Shown piece by piece: positions 21,341-34,144 of a stretch of DNA of 64,000 nt. The position numbers were made by a program, and so were the translations under genes. Origin of the DNA: Undaria pinnatifida. Taxonomy: Eukaryota > Sar > Phaeophyceae > Laminariales > Alariaceae. The notes under the pieces are model-generated. The model searched no databases and was not told where the DNA came from. It saw only the letters and a program-made list of their open reading frames with translations. Each line of letters begins with the position of its first letter. The stretch's first letter is position 1. Where the stretch lies: contig JABAKD010000017.1 in assembly GCA_012845835.1 (NCBI GenBank), positions 796,001 to 860,000 on the forward strand, read 5' to 3'.

Positions 21341-24300
21341 TGTCGCGACACTCGTATCATAGGGTTCGATTCGGCTGGACGGCAGAACTATCGAAAACAC
21401 TTTCCTTCTTCACGCCTATTTTCACAATACGAGTATCACATACAACTAACTTGCAAAAATGAGTTTCGACAAAATATTCGATCCACCAGCTGGAGTGTAT
21501 TTTACAATTTTTTTGTAATATCTCATCTGACAGACTAGAACTCATTTGTTTCTCCGAGGCACAGTCTCGTTAACGCGGACACATTTATATTACAGAACAA
21601 ACTCCCTGAAAAGGAGTAGTTGGCGGCACAAATATTTGCGACACCTCGACAACCTCAATATAACGTTCCGTTTGTATCACCGTAAAACTACACAATGATG
21701 CATCTGCGTGTTGGTGGCCACATACACCTTGGATATTGGGTGAACATCCATAGCAGCAACAGCTAGCCGACAGTGTGCCTATATGTGTTAAGATGCGGCC
21801 TCGAAAGGCCTGCAATTACTGTGTCCCCGCCCAATACTCCTACACCGTGGCAATTGTAACACGACGAATATGTTCGCGCTCAAGGGTAATAAGTATCAAA
21901 CCAACGCCGCCTTGGAAGCATAGGGTAGCACTGTTTCTGACACACTGTATATTCTGCTGAGCAAATATGTGAGTAATGCCCGTCATAAAACGGGAAGGAA
22001 ATATTGGAAATACCCTCGGACGACGTCAAACTCTAACGACAACGTTTTAAGTGCGTACTACGGTACGGTCATCGTAACCTCGATAATCGAGTATTTTAGC
22101 AAAATCGCTGCAGAACTCCTGCTACAGCCGCGACCTGTTCATACTAAATGTTCGAGCACGGCCCATGTCCACGTTGTGCTTTGTTAATCGCCGAAGTCAT
22201 ACTTTTTGTTGGGCACGCAGAAGCAAGAGAAATATCAGCCGCGAAGTTTAAATGTGTGGGGAAACGTTTTGTTCGCGCCAGTATGATACATACGAACGAC
22301 ATGATACATTAATACTTCGCCGTACCGTACTGTCCCTGATTCGGTTGCTGTATATATGTTGTTGGAGTTTTGATGAAAGGGCGATCCGTAAGGAATACTT
22401 CGCCAAGTAGGCGCGAGTTAGAAATATAATTAATTGGTGTTTTCGCTAAAATATTCCACGATTTGCGAACAGATTTAGATGTTTTACCAGCAAGATCAAC
22501 TGTTTCCACATCGAAAAAAAGTGTTGAAGTATTTTAAGAATTCGGAATTATGTTGCAATATTTATTTTTCTTCACTTTTTCGCGCAAAATTCGTATCTGC
22601 CTCAAAAGGGGATGCTTTTCCCCGGTACACACTTTTTTGGGGTCGGTGTGCGTTGCATTTCAAATATCCACGCAAACCCGATCGCACGTTGGGGGAAAAC
22701 TGTTTCTTCTCACGTGATGTAGCCAAGGTTGCGCCTCTTGTCTCGCAAGCGTATGATGTGACACATGTTGAAGAATAAAAAGAGAAATGTTCGTGACGCT
22801 GGCTCGCAACCTTAACTTCACGAAATGACCACATGCAGGGTTTATGGTCGTCTACGACTGCGGCCATATGTAAAATGCCTTCTCATGCAATATTTGTTGA
22901 GCATATCTCCTTGAAACGGGCTGGGGTTCCTTGTGAAGAGTTGCCGCACAGATCTCTTCAAAGTATAGTGGAAAAGTGTAGTGACGGGTAGTTGTCTATC
23001 AGTGCTGCCTACGTGTTTTTCACATTGGGTTTAATGAACCCTCCCCAATGTTGCCAAAGAAGGACTTTTTTGTTGCGATGGACTTCTTTTCAGTCAGGTA
23101 TTGGTCGTTGAGTTTAGGTGACTACTTTCGTGTCTGTAAAAGGTAGTTTTGTCTGCACGCAAGAAAACAAAGTAACCGACAAATCGATGTTTATTGTGTT
23201 CGATGTAGAGAATGAAGCATGTCTGTCGGGGAATCGGGGTCCAAGGGGATTGTAGGAAAAATATAGACGAGGCCCCCAAGACCAATCTTGGCTGCAGATT
23301 GACGCGGGCAGGCTAGCAAGGGCACCCCGAACGCCCAACGCAAGCTAGTTGGGGCCCTTGCCAAGGACCTGGGCAGACATGAGGTGGTCCCTGGATTGGC
23401 CGCCCAGCCAGGCATTTGAGTATCCCCCCCCCCCCCCCCCAACCTCCGTCACCCTTGGAACGCGGTGTTCACCTTCCCCCCTCCTCCCGTCTGCTTCAAT
23501 CAGACACGCATTCATTCTTGAGAGGCGATATCATCGGCAACGAGGAATGGAAGGATATCATGGCCTGGCGGGGGCCGAGGACGACGTCCGGTCGTGGGGG
23601 CAATTGGACAATTGGAAGGAGAGAAGGAATACGAATCCTGCGCGTGGCAACGGCGATGGTTTTGCTACCAGTCGAGGAGCTCGCCCAACCGACCGATTCG
23701 GAGGGGGGGCGGCGGACCAACCTGGTGGCTGGTGTGCAGGGCAGGGAACAGGCAGCTACCGTTTAAAGAATACAGAATCCCCTCCCGACCAGCGAGCTGG
23801 AGGTGGGTGATGTTCGAGCAGCGGCCGAAGCAGATGGAGAGATCCCGACAGTTACAGTGGCGACATCGATTAGGCGCGCGTACGAGCCATGCCGCCAGTC
23901 CCGGAGTACACTTCGCAGAGAGAGAGGGGTTGCCGGGCGTGTTGAAGTCGAGCGATTCAGACAGTCGCATGGCCTGGTCATTAATGAAGTTGCCCGTTAG
24001 GTGTCGTCCGCCAGGTAACCTGGTGGAGATACATTGGTATGCATTCCGGGAATTCGCTGCCTTAACATTATACGGTCACGTCCCCCTTGGTCCGGTGTGC
24101 GCTCAACATGCGTGTGACTGTGTGCGGGTGTGTGGGTGTGTGTGTGTGTATGTGGGGGGGGACGCGTGCTATCACGGCGGTAGGAATCGTTTGCTTTTGG
24201 CCTGTTTTGTTCAAATGACGGCGCTCCTTGACCCAATAGGGTCGGAATGACATGGGTATTTTACAACATAGTATATGTCATACCCAGGTGATCACATTGT

Positions 24301-25987
24301 TCATCGGGTTGTACTTTCACTCCTTAATGTTTGGGGGGTTGGGTGTTGGGGGTCAGTTGTAGAGATCTTCATCAGACGAGTTGGCGCATCCCTACTGTAG
24401 CAAGTGTTGAGGGGGGGGGGGTCTGTGTGGACGTGTGGGTGTGCGTCTCTACGGTCCCACGTGACGGTGGGAACTTCCCTCTGTGTTCGTCTGCCGGTCC
24501 TGTTCGGTATGCTTTAAAATAATTTGGGGGGGAATATCATCCCCTAACGGGTGGAGGCTGGATATATTTCTTAGTTATGGCATGATGGCAATGTCGGACG
24601 ACAAGTTTGCTGCCGACTCGGGTGTGGCGCACCCCGTGCTTAACATGGTACGGAGTAGGGCCGCGTTTGTCTGACGCGAACAGCACACAGTTGGATTGAA
24701 TGCCACAGCAACGGGTCGAGATGCTGGACGCCTGTTCTGAAGGACACAAGGGCGACCAGGTACATGTTGTAAGCATACGCGTGCGGATGCGGAACGAAGT
24801 TCGCGGTTCAAGGTCGTTCGCTAGGGCCGACGGTGTTACCGTTGTCCGTATGGTGGAGTGGGTGTCACGCTTCTCTGGCCTTTCCGACCACGCCCCCCTC
24901 TCCTCGTGGATTCGAGCAAGCCTGTACGAGCGGTGGGGTACGGTCGTGCTCTTCCAAAAATTATGGAGTTAGTGGCAAAATCAGGGCGTAAAGGCGATAA
25001 GTGCACCCTGCTCTCGTTGCTCATCGTGGGAGCGACAACGCTCGCAGCCCGAGGAGGCGTATCGGATCGAGTGATTCAGACAGATTGGTGGTGGAGGCCC
25101 AATGCATACAAGGTGTATACGCACGGCATCAAAAATGTTTGATAAGGGTGTCACGTAAGCTAGTCGGGGCAAGCCTAGGGAAGGATGGACAACTGGGGGA
25201 ACGTACAGTCTGGTTAAAATTGATAACTAGTGTACGGCAACAGTAGTCTCAGACTACCTCGGAGTTGGAGGAGTCGAATGGTATGGTACCATTCGGAGGC
25301 TTGGTGACCCGGGACCACTGTAGGCGGCAGTAGTTTGCAACCCGGCTGGTATCATTTTGGGGGGAGAGACGGTATATGTGTGGGCGAGATACATAGGAAA
25401 TTGCAGGAGGCTGCGATGGGTGTATCTGGCCAAAGGGGAGACATATCTCTCTCCCATGACCCTGAAACCGATAATGACAACGCAATTCCAAAGATAAACA
25501 ATAACCTCTATAACAGAAGTATGCAGCAACTATGATATGAGTTGCTGCGAATGTTTTGCGTAGACCAAACTCATCTTACTTAAATACTAATGAGGTGAAC
25601 ACAAAAAAAGCGAACACGAAAAATCATTTTCGGACCCTGTACATTCTTCTGCATGTTCATGCAAGGTAACTTACTACCTCACAATGCTAGAATCATCAGA
25701 CGTGAACTATATTCCGGTCGGCTAATCAACCAAGAAATTGAGGATGTTTGCAGCAATCTAATTTAAAACAGTGACTCTGTTCATCATCCCGCAACAATCA
25801 TAGGAGTGAACCTCCTACCAGTGTTCGTGCCGCCTACAAATAAAGGAACAAAGAGGCACTGCCAGTGATTTACAGCTGGATAAGACCACTTATGCTAGAG
25901 GGACATCACCTCTAGTGTATCCTAAGCTTCCATGTGTACTTGTCCAGGTGGCGGGTTCTCCAGCCGTATACCCTGAAGGTCACTGTT
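21341..25987. other. Intergenic; no gene recognised
   Basis: From about 23280 to 25250 the composition turns GC-richer, with a run of 17 C near 23424, a (GT)n stretch near 24117-24155 and a run of G near 24410. ORFs at 23349-23810 and 23594-24250 overlap in different frames, lack known motifs and include proline- and glycine-rich simple sequence. No domain was recognised. 25550-25987 is AT-rich and featureless up to the LTR. Confidence 0.4.
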
Positions 25988-26290
25988 TGTTGATCCCTAC
26001 GAAGCGTAGAGGGCTTACCCGTTGAGCTGATAATGGTGGAGTAGTGGAGTCACCGGTATGAAGACAAGTATAAGACGTACATAGATAGACTACGTTGCTC
26101 CTAGCCAAGGCACATCGTGGAGAGAAGAAGACTCACTCGGTAGGAGAAGCACAACGAGGAGTAGGGGCGAAATACCCAAAATACTCCCAGCATCCCGATA
26201 TACTGCTACGATGTAGCCACCCTACCCTGGAAACCCCTGCTATACTAAACCGTCATCATATCCGTGTAATATCCAAGCATACAATCAACA
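25988..26290 (-). repeat. 3' LTR of the copia element
   Basis: This direct repeat of about 303 bp matches 32350-32651 at roughly 90% by eye. It begins TGTTGATCC and ends ATCAACA, so it has the TG...CA ends and short inverted repeats of an LTR. Directly inside it, in element orientation, is a purine-rich GCAGGGAGGC that could be the polypurine tract. Confidence 0.75.
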
Positions 26291-27441
26291 GCCTCCCTGC
26301 TTCGTAAATGATACGGTATGATGCTATATTGTCACATCATCAGGGTGAAACGATTCAATGAAATAACGGTTAATCAATATCCTCTCCGTGCTACTGTGAC
26401 AAGAAAGAAGTATTGCAGCACCATAGTCCTTGAAAAACACTCCATAAATCTAGAGATATAATTCAGGGACAGTATCTAACATCAAGCTTCACGAACCTAA
26501 GATCTGAGTCGTAAATCCCAAGTCCAAAACCAAAACTCAAATCCGAAGTTCATAGACCGAAAACTCAAATCTGAAATCCAAATCCCAAAAACTCAAAAAC
26601 TCAAACATGGGCCTTATAATCAGCACTCAGCCTTCCTTATAAAACGGTTGTCAGCTCCGTAGAATAGGAATGCCAACAAGTGTGATTGAACAGCGGTCTC
26701 AAAACTCACCTTCTTATTAGCCAAACGCCTCCCGGCTGGGTACATACAAAAACCATTTAGGTTCCAAATGCTCAAACCCGGAGCAAGGTAATGTCATACC
26801 AGACAACGCAATCGTAAAGAAGTAACATTTCAAAATTCAATAAACAGTTACTTGCTTCCCTAAATGCCATGCACTCTTACAAGTACTAAAATCCAGCTAA
26901 TATATGCAGAATAATCCGTCGAGAAACAATTCACATTAGCTCGCGAAAAAGCTTGTCGCCCTCGGGTTCAGACCTATCGAACTAGTCGAGTTTGAGACCT
27001 TTTTCCTACTTAACGAGCCATACTCCTCTCTAGTGGTCAAACGAATCCTTCCCCGCATAAGCGGTAACAGGTGGGCGTGACCCCTCCTTGCAGAATAAAA
27101 ACTAAACGATTTGGCTCAGCTGGGTGACATTCCGGTGCTAATTGAGAAAACCATAGACTGATTACGCAGGGATGACCCCGGTTAGTTCACCAAAAGCCGT
27201 TGCCGTCCCCAAGTCCTAAAAATTGAAAACTAAACGATTTGGCTCAGCTGGGTCTCGTTACGAGGGTGGTTGAGAAAACCATAAACTGATTACGCAGGGA
27301 TGACCCCGGGTAGTTTACCAAAAACCGTTGCCGTCCCCAAGTCCCAGAAATCTTAAAATTCTTGCTCAAATATACTTTTAAACAGTAGAAACAGCGAATC
27401 TAGCGCACTATGTCATGACAGATTCTACCATTCTCCCAAAA
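26291..27441 (-). other. Noncoding 3' region of the copia element
   Basis: The stretch lies between the end of pol and the 3' LTR. It contains a low-complexity stretch of CAAAACTCAAATC-type words near 26520-26610 and the 128-bp tandem pair listed separately. About 26955-27010 resembles the reverse-transcriptase coding stretch near 28095-28155 (shared CGCCCTCGGGTTCAG), suggesting an old copied or nested fragment. Confidence 0.4.
27094..27349. repeat. 128-bp tandem duplication
   Basis: The units at about 27094-27221 and 27222-27349 share ACTAAACGATTTGGCTCAGC, ACTGATTACGCAGGGATGAC and CCGTTGCCGTCCCCAAGTCC at a constant offset of 128 bases, with a more diverged middle. Confidence 0.85.
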
Positions 27442-29240
27442 TCAAATGTCCATAACAAAATCCCGGTGAAAACGAAAAACTGGACCGGCGAGTGCCTTCG
27501 TCAGGAAGTCTGCGCGTAGCCGCTCAGACTCTACGGCGACAATGTCGAACCCTCCCCTGAATACAAGCTCTTGTAGGAAGTGGTGCCTAATGTCGATGTG
27601 TTTCGAATTTGACGCGCACACCGCAGGTACCTTGCCCCCTTGTTGTCCTCAAAACCGTGATGCATGCCACACCAAAACCAGGCAAAATGAAACTCCACAC
27701 GTACCGAAAGAAAGTCACCTCCTTGATTGTGTCTGCCAGTGCTACGTACTCGGCTTCTGTGGTCGAAAGCGTCACGCACTTTTGAGTCCTCGAAAACCAG
27801 CACACGCATGCTCCTGCGCACATGACTGCCCCACCGGAAACCGACCTCCTATCAGTGGCCTTGCTGGAGCGTAGTCTTCATCCGCATACGCAACCAGCTC
27901 CAGTCCACTACCTCTCTGAAAAGTATTGCTAAAGTCTCTCGTGAAAAAGACATACTCTATAATACCAACCGCTGTCTTCCAGTGTATCTCCTTGGGCGAG
28001 TTGGTGTGCCTGGCTACCGCTCTTACTGCGTTCGCAATGTCCGGACGTGTCTGGTTAGCAAGCCACATCAAGCACCCTACCAGTTCGCGGAAAGGCCAGC
28101 CGCCCTCGGGTTCAGTCGCATCGAACTCTTCGAGTTGGAGGCCCTTTTTAAGCGGGTTTCTCCTACCCGAACTAACGCCGAACTGCAAAGCTGTGTTTTC
28201 AGCAAAAGCTTGCTGCAAGATCGTCAAAGTGCCAGCATCCCAATCTCTAGCATACCGGCAGCCAGCATACCACCTTAGCTCGCCAAGGTTGTTAATCGGC
28301 ACTAGGCGGTTCAAGTCTTTGCAGAATTGATCGCATCTAGCATTACGTCCTACTGCGAAGATATCGTCCACATGAACTACTGTTACTATGAAGACAGTTC
28401 CAGACGCGACCAAGCGCGAGATACACGCGTCTGCTAGACTCTGCTCAAAACCAAGATTCTTCATATGCGATAGCAAGTGGTTGTGCCACGATCTCGACGC
28501 TTGCTTCAAGCCGTAGAGACTGCGGTTCAAGCGTAACTCCCTTACCAGACATCTCACCACAACCCCGGCGCAGCCGCATAAAAACATTTTCGTCTAGGTT
28601 TGACTGAACAAAACCCTGCTCTGCATCGAAATGATAAAGAATCTAACTCGCAAGCAATGGCACCCAACAAGCGGATGCAGTACCTTGTAGGCGTCGGGGA
28701 AAATGTCTCAAAGAAATCGATGCCTTCACGCTGCCCGCAACCCGTCGCTACCAACCTTGCCTTAGCCCTGATCGCGAAGCCAATCTCATTCGATTTCCAA
28801 CCATACACCCACTTCGCCGAAAGAATATTGTGGCCGTTTGGTTGGTAAATCGCACCGAACGTACCCGCGTTCTCCAGGCCCCCAAATTCTTTCTCCATGG
28901 CCTGAATCCAGAGATCAGAATATTCGTCGATGAGCGCTTCCGAGTACGAGTTCGGCGTCAAGAGCTCACTCACCGGGCGCGAGGGTAAGAGAGAGTTCTT
29001 GTGAGGTGGGGCTTGATGGTACAATACATAACCAATACCCTCCCGCGCAGCCATCAAAGACACCAGTCCATGTTGCATACCCCCCTGATTGCGCGCGGTT
29101 TTCCCCCTGGTGCGTCCCAGTTGAGCTACGCCGTCATTTACAGTCTGTGGTCTGTCAATTCCTGCCTGATTGCGAGCAGTCTACGCCCGCGTGCGCCCCA
29201 GCTTTTGTGGCTCGCCACCATTACCGGATCCTGAGAAATA
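27442..29240 (-). pseudogene. Copia pol: reverse transcriptase and RNase H (degenerate)
   Basis: Minus-strand frames carry the Ty1/copia reverse transcriptase in pieces: AKWVYGWK and the KARLVA region, then SLYGLKQASRSWH, then VHVDD (the catalytic YVDD equivalent), then QTRPDIANAV. RNase H follows with KCVTLSTTEAEYVALAD and the terminal IRHHF...ADFLTKALAG region, ending at a stop near 27442. At least three frameshifts (near 28570, 27800 and 27620) and a stop near 29180 break the frame, so no enzyme can be made. The order gag-protease-integrase-RT-RNase H identifies the Ty1/copia superfamily. Confidence 0.9.
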
Positions 29241-29245
29241 GTCCA

Positions 29246-31366
29246 TCAGTCCTCGAGGGAGTTGATGACTAAGAATCGGGTGCTGGTGCTGTTTCTGGTG
29301 TGACAGCGGCGACGATTTTGACTGCGGCGGCTGTGCCAGCCCCGGTGACGCCCTTGACGGCACCACCGGTGACGGCTGTGCCGGCCCCAGTGACGCCCTT
29401 GACGTCCACACCGGTGACGGCTGTACCGACTCCGGTGACGCCCTTGACGTCCACACCGGTGACGGCGTGCCGACTCCGGTGACGCTCTCGACGGCACCGG
29501 TGACGGATGTGACGCCATCGGTGACGTCCTTGACGTGAAAGGTGACGGTCGTGCCGGCCCCGGTGACGTCCTCGACGGCACCGGTGCCGGCTCATGCCAT
29601 ACTTCTCCGTCTTTCGGAGGCATCTGCGCCTCTGACAAACTCGGCCAAGGTGATGGAGTGTGCTTGCCCCATGCCGCAGGCAGCAACCCAGCAAAGGCTT
29701 CCCGCGGATGCTCCCAAGTAACATCGCGGGTGTACGACCGGCGGCTGGACACGAGCAACACCTTGCAGCAGTCCCTCGGGTGGTTGCTGCCGCTGTTCAA
29801 GGAAAAGCAAGCCTGTGCCTTCGGCTCAGATTTCAGCACCCGCTTCACATGGTGAAACCCAGGCTTGAGAAATGGGAGCAGTCGCGGGAACGGTGCCCTA
29901 CCGTACAGTGCTTGGTAAGGCGACAACATGCCCGGTTTGTCGCTCACCCTCGCCGACACGTTGATGGCATCACTCGCGTGCACGCACGCTTCCGCCCATA
30001 GAGGCCCTGTCGGCGGCAGAAGCACGCCGCCGAACAGGCGGGGAGCCTCCAGGCAGGACGCCATCGCGGCCTCTAAGACTAGGGCAATCATTCGCTCCAC
30101 CACGCCGTCATACTCTAGAGAGTCTACTGGCGTGTATTCTCCGCGGATACGGTGGTGGTCTAGCAGCGTCATGAACTCACCCTTGGTGAATTCCGTACCG
30201 TTATCTGAGTGCAGGCACTCCACAATGGATGGGGTGTCCTGTGTCTAAATGTCAGCCAGAAAACCAGCGAAAACAGCGGGCACGTCGGACTTCTCCTTGA
30301 GGAAGTAAATCCATCCAAATTGAGAAAAATCGTCCACAATCATCATTAGGTAGTGGTGACCACCAGACGACGCAGGGCGCTTTCCGGACAGGTCTACAAA
30401 TAGACGCTCAACTGGTTTGGTCGAGCGCCTGTTGGTAGATCTCGGGACAGGCATCCTCCTCCCCTTGGCTTCGGAACACCCAGCACAAGGGATCAACTCT
30501 CCTACCACTTCTACACCATGTTGGCGCGCCGTCTCGCGTAGGGTTTCAGCATGTGAGAGGGCTAGCGCAACGTGCAGATCGTTAATATCGATCCGTTGCT
30601 GCTTGCCAGAGACCAATACTGCGTTAGTCATGGGGGGGTCTGTTATCCCAGTTGCGGAGCAGTATAAACCAGCCTCTCTGCGTACGAACGAAACACTCCC
30701 GCCAAGCATGTGAACCCCCTTGGTGTCCATGGTCACACGGCACTTTGACATCACAGCGTGCAATGAGAACAAGTCAAATTGGATTCCAGGTACGTATGCC
30801 ACGTTCGTCAGCCGTACATGCGTGTCACCACCCTGGCAGTGCATCAACAGAGACAGCTTGCCAAAGCACTCGAAGCCCATCATCGTCATGTCACCTATCA
30901 CTAACCTCTCCTTACCTACCGGGGGGCGCTTACGGTCAAACATCCCAGTAGGGTCCCCCGTGACGTGATACGAAGCACCAGAGTCGGCAACCCACTCATC
31001 TCTACCGCTACCCCCAGAAAGGTCACGAGGCGTCTCCTTCATTTTGGAGGAGTATTGGATTGGTTTAGCAGTCTGCGCGGTGAGAACGTGTGGGTCATCA
31101 GACGTGCTACTGCTATGCGTGGACTCCGCTGCCCCTTGAGAGTCATACGGGGAGTAGACGGTCGAGGGGGCGTATGGTGTTGCTGCTGCGGCAGCGTACT
31201 GCGGAGCATAGCTAGTCGGATCGTAGCCACCAGCTCCATAGGGCACATGGTGTGCTCCGGCCTGCCAATTTCCGTCGTATGATGCTGGGAGGGGGGTGAA
31301 CGATGCAGCGTGCGCGCCAAAATAACCTGAGCTAGGTGGGGGATTTTGCGCGGCATGTGCGTGCAC
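29246..31366 (-). pseudogene. Copia pol: protease and integrase (broken by a stop)
   Basis: The frame begins near the end of gag and contains the aspartic protease motif DSGASYHVTGD. It then has the integrase zinc-binding region (H...H...CAGC) and the integrase core with FVDLSG, HSDNGTEF and a downstream E in DGVVERM, the DDE triad. An in-frame TAG at 30247-30245 sits between the first and second catalytic aspartates; reading continues in the same frame beyond it. The C-terminal part runs into a repeated linker with a 1-base deletion near 29465. Integrase normally inserts the cDNA; this copy is inactive. Confidence 0.9.
29290..29580 (-). repeat. 45-bp minisatellite within the copia integrase-RT linker
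   Basis: Units of about 45 bases with GGTGACG and CCGGTGACGCCCTTGACG encode, on the minus strand, a roughly 15-residue repeat of the type SRASP..AQPSPV. One unit lacks a T (GGCGTGCCG instead of GGCTGTGCCG, near 29465), which shifts the frame. Repetitive Ser/Pro linkers between integrase and RT are common in copia polyproteins. Confidence 0.8.
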
Positions 31367-32192
31367 GTGCGCAGTGCATTGAGCGGCATATATGCCCCGG
31401 CTGCTGACACTTGAAGCATAGCCGGGGAGCTATCCGGGTGCCTCTACGTGGCGGTCCCGATCCTGCCGGTGGCGGGGGTCTCGGTGGTAGCGCACCAGGC
31501 GGAGGTTGAACTGGTACATATCCCATCCGGGGTACATCACCAGCATTCCCAAAAGGGACCAACCTCGAGTCATCCCAACGCCACTGCCCATATACCGGAT
31601 CTAAACGGGACGATGGGCCCACTACACCGCCACCACCACTTCGGTGCTGCCGCTGCTGCTGCTTCAATATCAGCTGTAAGAGCTCCTCCTGCTCTTCCCC
31701 CTTCGTCTCTAATTCCACCATAAAACGTTTCTCCGTCTTGAACTGCTGCTGCTGCTGCTGCGGCTGCGGCTGCGGCTGCTGCTGAGCAGCGCTCTCACTC
31801 CCAGTCTCAAGTACCGGGATTACGAGCTGTGACTCACTTCTGGCCACGCCCGCTTCCCTCTCTGGTACCTGAGAGCTGCTGAGAAATGTCTCGCATTTGC
31901 TCCAGTCGTAGTGAGCAGCTTGAGAGCTCGAGGAGCAGTTGCGAGTACTCGCGAATGATGAGTTCGCTTTTCTCAATGCGACCATCGATTCGACAGAACT
32001 CGTGCCATCCTGCCGAAATCTGGTCTATGGTCCGGAACCCATAGCGGAAACCGCCCTGATTTCTTTCTCAAGTTAGTCCTGTATGACGAGCAGCTCCTCC
32101 AGCTCGCGCATCTTGGTCCGCTGAAAGCTCCCCGCTTTCGCTGCCAACGCCTTCACGTCCACAACGCCCATTTTTACCTCTCCCTTAGGCAT
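31332..32192 (-). pseudogene. Copia gag (degenerate)
   Basis: The frame opens at an ATG at 32192 (MPKGEVKMGVVDVKALAA), hits in-frame TAA and TAG stops, then continues in the same frame from 31985. It has a glutamine-rich stretch, a proline-rich stretch (PPRPPPPAGSGPP) and a retroviral-type zinc knuckle CFKCQQPGH whose last Cys is displaced (x6 rather than x4). It ends at 31332, overlapping the protease frame, which lies in a different phase. Gag would form the capsid; this copy cannot. Confidence 0.8.
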
Positions 32193-32349
32193 GGTTCAAA
32201 TAAGGCACCCAATTCGCTCCCTTTCACAGGGAGGGCTGTTTTTGTGATATCTCCAGCTAGCTTTCTTCCGCAGAAGAGCCCAAGTCACCCAACACCCTTT
32301 ACTTCGAACAGGGAAAGTGCAGCGTACGGTACGCCATAACTATCGTGTT

Positions 32350-32651
32350 TGTTGATCCTTACGAAGCGTAGAGGACTTGCCCGTTAAGCAGACAATAGTG
32401 GGGTAGTGGAGTCACCGGTATGAAGACAACTATAAGACGTACATATATATTACGTTGCTCCTAGCCAAGGCACATCGTGGAGGGAAGAAGGCTCACTCAG
32501 TAGAAGAAGCACAACGAGGAGTGGCGGCGAAACACCCGGAATACTTCCACCATCCCGATATACCGGTACAATGTGGCCACCCTATCCCTAGAAACCCCTA
32601 CTATACTCAACCGTCATCATATCCGTATTATATCCAAGCATACAATCAACA
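32350..32651 (-). repeat. 5' LTR of the copia element
   Basis: It is the partner of the LTR at 25988-26290, with the same TGTTGATCC...ATCAACA ends. The 5-base flanks outside the two LTRs (CTGTT and GTACC) do not match, so no target-site duplication is visible. The divergence between LTRs indicates an old insertion. Confidence 0.75.
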
Positions 32652-33891
32652 GTACCGGAGATGGCGTAGTCAAATCAAAGATTCAACCATCCAGTCGACA
32701 TTAAGTATTCGACTTGTACTCTTACTTGGTACTAACTGCGATATTTCGCAATCTCCAAACCGTGCACAACACCGGTCGCTGTTCCCGCTCACCCCGTACA
32801 AAGAGAACATGCAACACTCTACGTACAGCTTTGGTGAAAAGACAACGCATTTCACACTCCCATAGTCGGTGTAGACGTTATCGGCGTAGACGTTCTCGGT
32901 GTAGACGTATTCGATGTAGACGTCCTTAGATGTGCTTGGTCCGATGTCCGTCGCTGCGGACTTGAGGCTTAACTTTATATCTTGGAGTTGGAGACGTAGG
33001 TGGCTGCCTTTTCCTCAAATCTGAATGCTATCATCAGCTCCGCCTCGATTGTTTATTATGCAGACAGTCTCTGCGTCTTGGACGCGGGTTTTATGGGCTC
33101 TTTGTTCAGGATGGAGAAGAATCCTGACGTTGGCTTGTGGGTGTACACGAAGGCCGGAGATTTCGCCAGTGGTTGTTGACTGTCCTGTGTTGATTCCGCA
33201 AATCCTGTCTCGGGATTTTCCCACGGCTTTCCTTCTGTTGTTGTGAGCGTGTGAACCTCCTTCTGACGATCTGTTTCGTTGTTGAGCTTGGTTCCAAGGC
33301 ATGGCTTAAACGCAGCTGGTGCGATTCCGATTGCAGCGGACATTGTCGACCCGTCGACCCTTGGCTCATCTGACGGTCTGGTGGTCCCAGATGGCGATGG
33401 TCCAGCAATTTTAATGGTCCCATGTGATGCTGTTGGTCCAGCTGATGCTCCGGTAATCCGAGATGAGGTTGATCCAGTGATCCCGGATGCAGTTGCTCCG
33501 ATGAGCGACGGTAATCCAGATGACGTTGCTCCGAAGATCAAATGCGAACATGATTTCAAGATGCAAGTTCTGGTAGTTCCGGTTCAGGGGGTTCCGGGCG
33601 ATGCTGATCAGTGAAGTGGATGGCATCCAGTTATTATGTCGTTGGGGATTTAAATCATCCGGGTTTCCTCCTCCGAGATCCAAAACGGGTCTTTCTCGGT
33701 GTAGGTGAACTCCACACACGTAGTCGGTGGCTTTGTCCCCGGGGCTGTGTTGGCGGGGGTGTTGTCAAAGGTATCATCGACTCTTGGATTGGGCCTTGTA
33801 CTGGTGGTCTCGTGATGCGGTACACCGGTGCGGCCAAGTCGTAGTAGAATGCACGTCCCTGAGCTAAATAGCAGGTGTAACTCATGTTAAG
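32652..33891. other. No recognised gene; imperfect GATG/GTTGxTCC repeats
   Basis: About 33360-33610 holds an imperfect short repeat of GTTG(G/C)TCC and GATG words. In one plus frame (33279-33614) it gives an acidic peptide with repeated V-P-D words, and the minus strand is equally open (33056-33559). Near 32870-32930 short GTAGACGT repeats occur. I assign no function. Confidence 0.35.
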
Positions 33892-34091
33892 GATACTCCA
33901 GCTTCTTGCGGTCATTTTCCAGCCCGTGATCACGATTCTCCAATCTCTGGTGATGATGACGCCTCTTCTTCTGACGAGGATGTGACAGTAAGATACTCCA
34001 GCTTCTTGCGGTCATTTTCCAGCCCGTGATCACGATTCTCCAATCTCTGGTGATGATGACGCCTCTTCTTCTGACGAGGATGTGACAGTAA
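33892..34091 (+). repeat. 100-bp tandem duplication
   Basis: A unit running from GATACTCCAGCTTCTTGCGG to GAGGATGTGACAGTAA is present twice in perfect register at an offset of exactly 100 bases, with no differences seen beyond the first base. It lies just upstream of the LINE fragment and is a young duplication. Confidence 0.95.
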
Positions 34092-34144
34092 GTATCATCT
34101 CTGATAAATTCAACTGGAAGTGAGGAGAAGTTGATATATCGATC

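Larger units (their letters stand above)
25988..32651 (-). mobile_element. Degenerate Ty1/copia LTR retrotransposon, ~6.7 kb
   Basis: The element is bounded by two direct ~302-bp repeats and encodes, on the minus strand, gag, protease, integrase, reverse transcriptase and RNase H in copia order. Every coding part carries stops or frameshifts. Its 5' leader (32193-32349) contains a TTATGG-bearing stretch close to the LTR that could be a primer-binding remnant, but I cannot assign a tRNA. It lies between the two EsV-1-7 genes and has no obvious link to them. Confidence 0.88.

Noticed and set aside
23349..24250. ORFs of 153 and 218 residues as a gene
   Set aside because: They overlap in different frames in a GC-rich simple-sequence stretch, with poly-proline from a C run and no recognisable domain.
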